Shown piece after piece: positions 5,225-5,750 of a DNA stretch of 5,750 nt; positions within the stretch are counted from its first letter, which is position 1; each line of letters opens with the position of its first letter. Source of the stretch: Porphyrobacter sp. UBA7686 (lineage in GTDB: Bacteria > Pseudomonadota > Alphaproteobacteria > Sphingomonadales > Sphingomonadaceae); NCBI GenBank assembly GCA_002482865.1, contig DLGU01000219.1, forward strand, positions 6,542-12,291, written 5' to 3'. Both the position numbers and the translations under genes were made by a program. The notes beneath the pieces were generated by a model. The model did no database searches and had not been told where the DNA came from. It saw nothing but the letters and a program-made list of their open reading frames with translations.

Positions 5225-5750
<526 letters not shown>

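Overview
The window is GC-rich chromosomal DNA from an alphaproteobacterium, most likely a member of the Sphingomonadales (Erythrobacter/Sphingomonas-like). The evidence is the strong G/C bias at third codon positions, the order rho ... mnmE-mnmG with an ATGA junction to a next gene (probably rsmG), and small proteins of types I associate with that order. In alphaproteobacteria such as Caulobacter, mnmE-mnmG-rsmG-parA-parB sits close to the replication origin, so this is probably origin-proximal core chromosome, not a mobile island.

Layout. On the minus strand, reading right to left: the C-terminal 174 residues of transcription terminator Rho (5225-5750, running off the right edge), a short BLUF blue-light sensor (4771-5163), a small DUF6489-like protein (3320-3583), the tRNA-modification GTPase MnmE (2017-3312) and its FAD partner MnmG (2-1864). 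On the plus strand, between the DUF6489-like gene and the BLUF gene, lies a two-gene unit: a dienelactone-hydrolase-family protein (3681-4379) and an NTF2/SnoaL-like protein (4376-4774), joined by an ATGA overlap. The two plus-strand genes and the DUF6489-like gene diverge from a 97-bp intergenic region. The plus-strand unit converges on the BLUF gene, and the two stop codons share the palindrome TTAA.

The most striking signal is not a gene. Five copies of the ParB-binding palindrome parS (core TGTTtCACGTGAAACA or TGTTcCACGTGAAACA) are spread over about 3.8 kb (centres near 445, 1929, 1991, 2743 and 4203). Two lie in the mnmE-mnmG gap; three lie inside coding sequences (mnmG, mnmE and the hydrolase), each read in a different way (MFHVKH, CFTWNI and F-VPRET). 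The locus therefore serves as a protein-coding region and, by inference, as the chromosome's centromere-like partition region, loading ParB for origin segregation.

MnmE and MnmG act together as the tRNA wobble-uridine modification complex. Rho, BLUF, hydrolase and NTF2-like genes have no evident functional link to it. The MnmE G4 motif is degenerate, which is a second point worth checking. I found no tRNA, rRNA, CRISPR array, insertion sequence or phage element.
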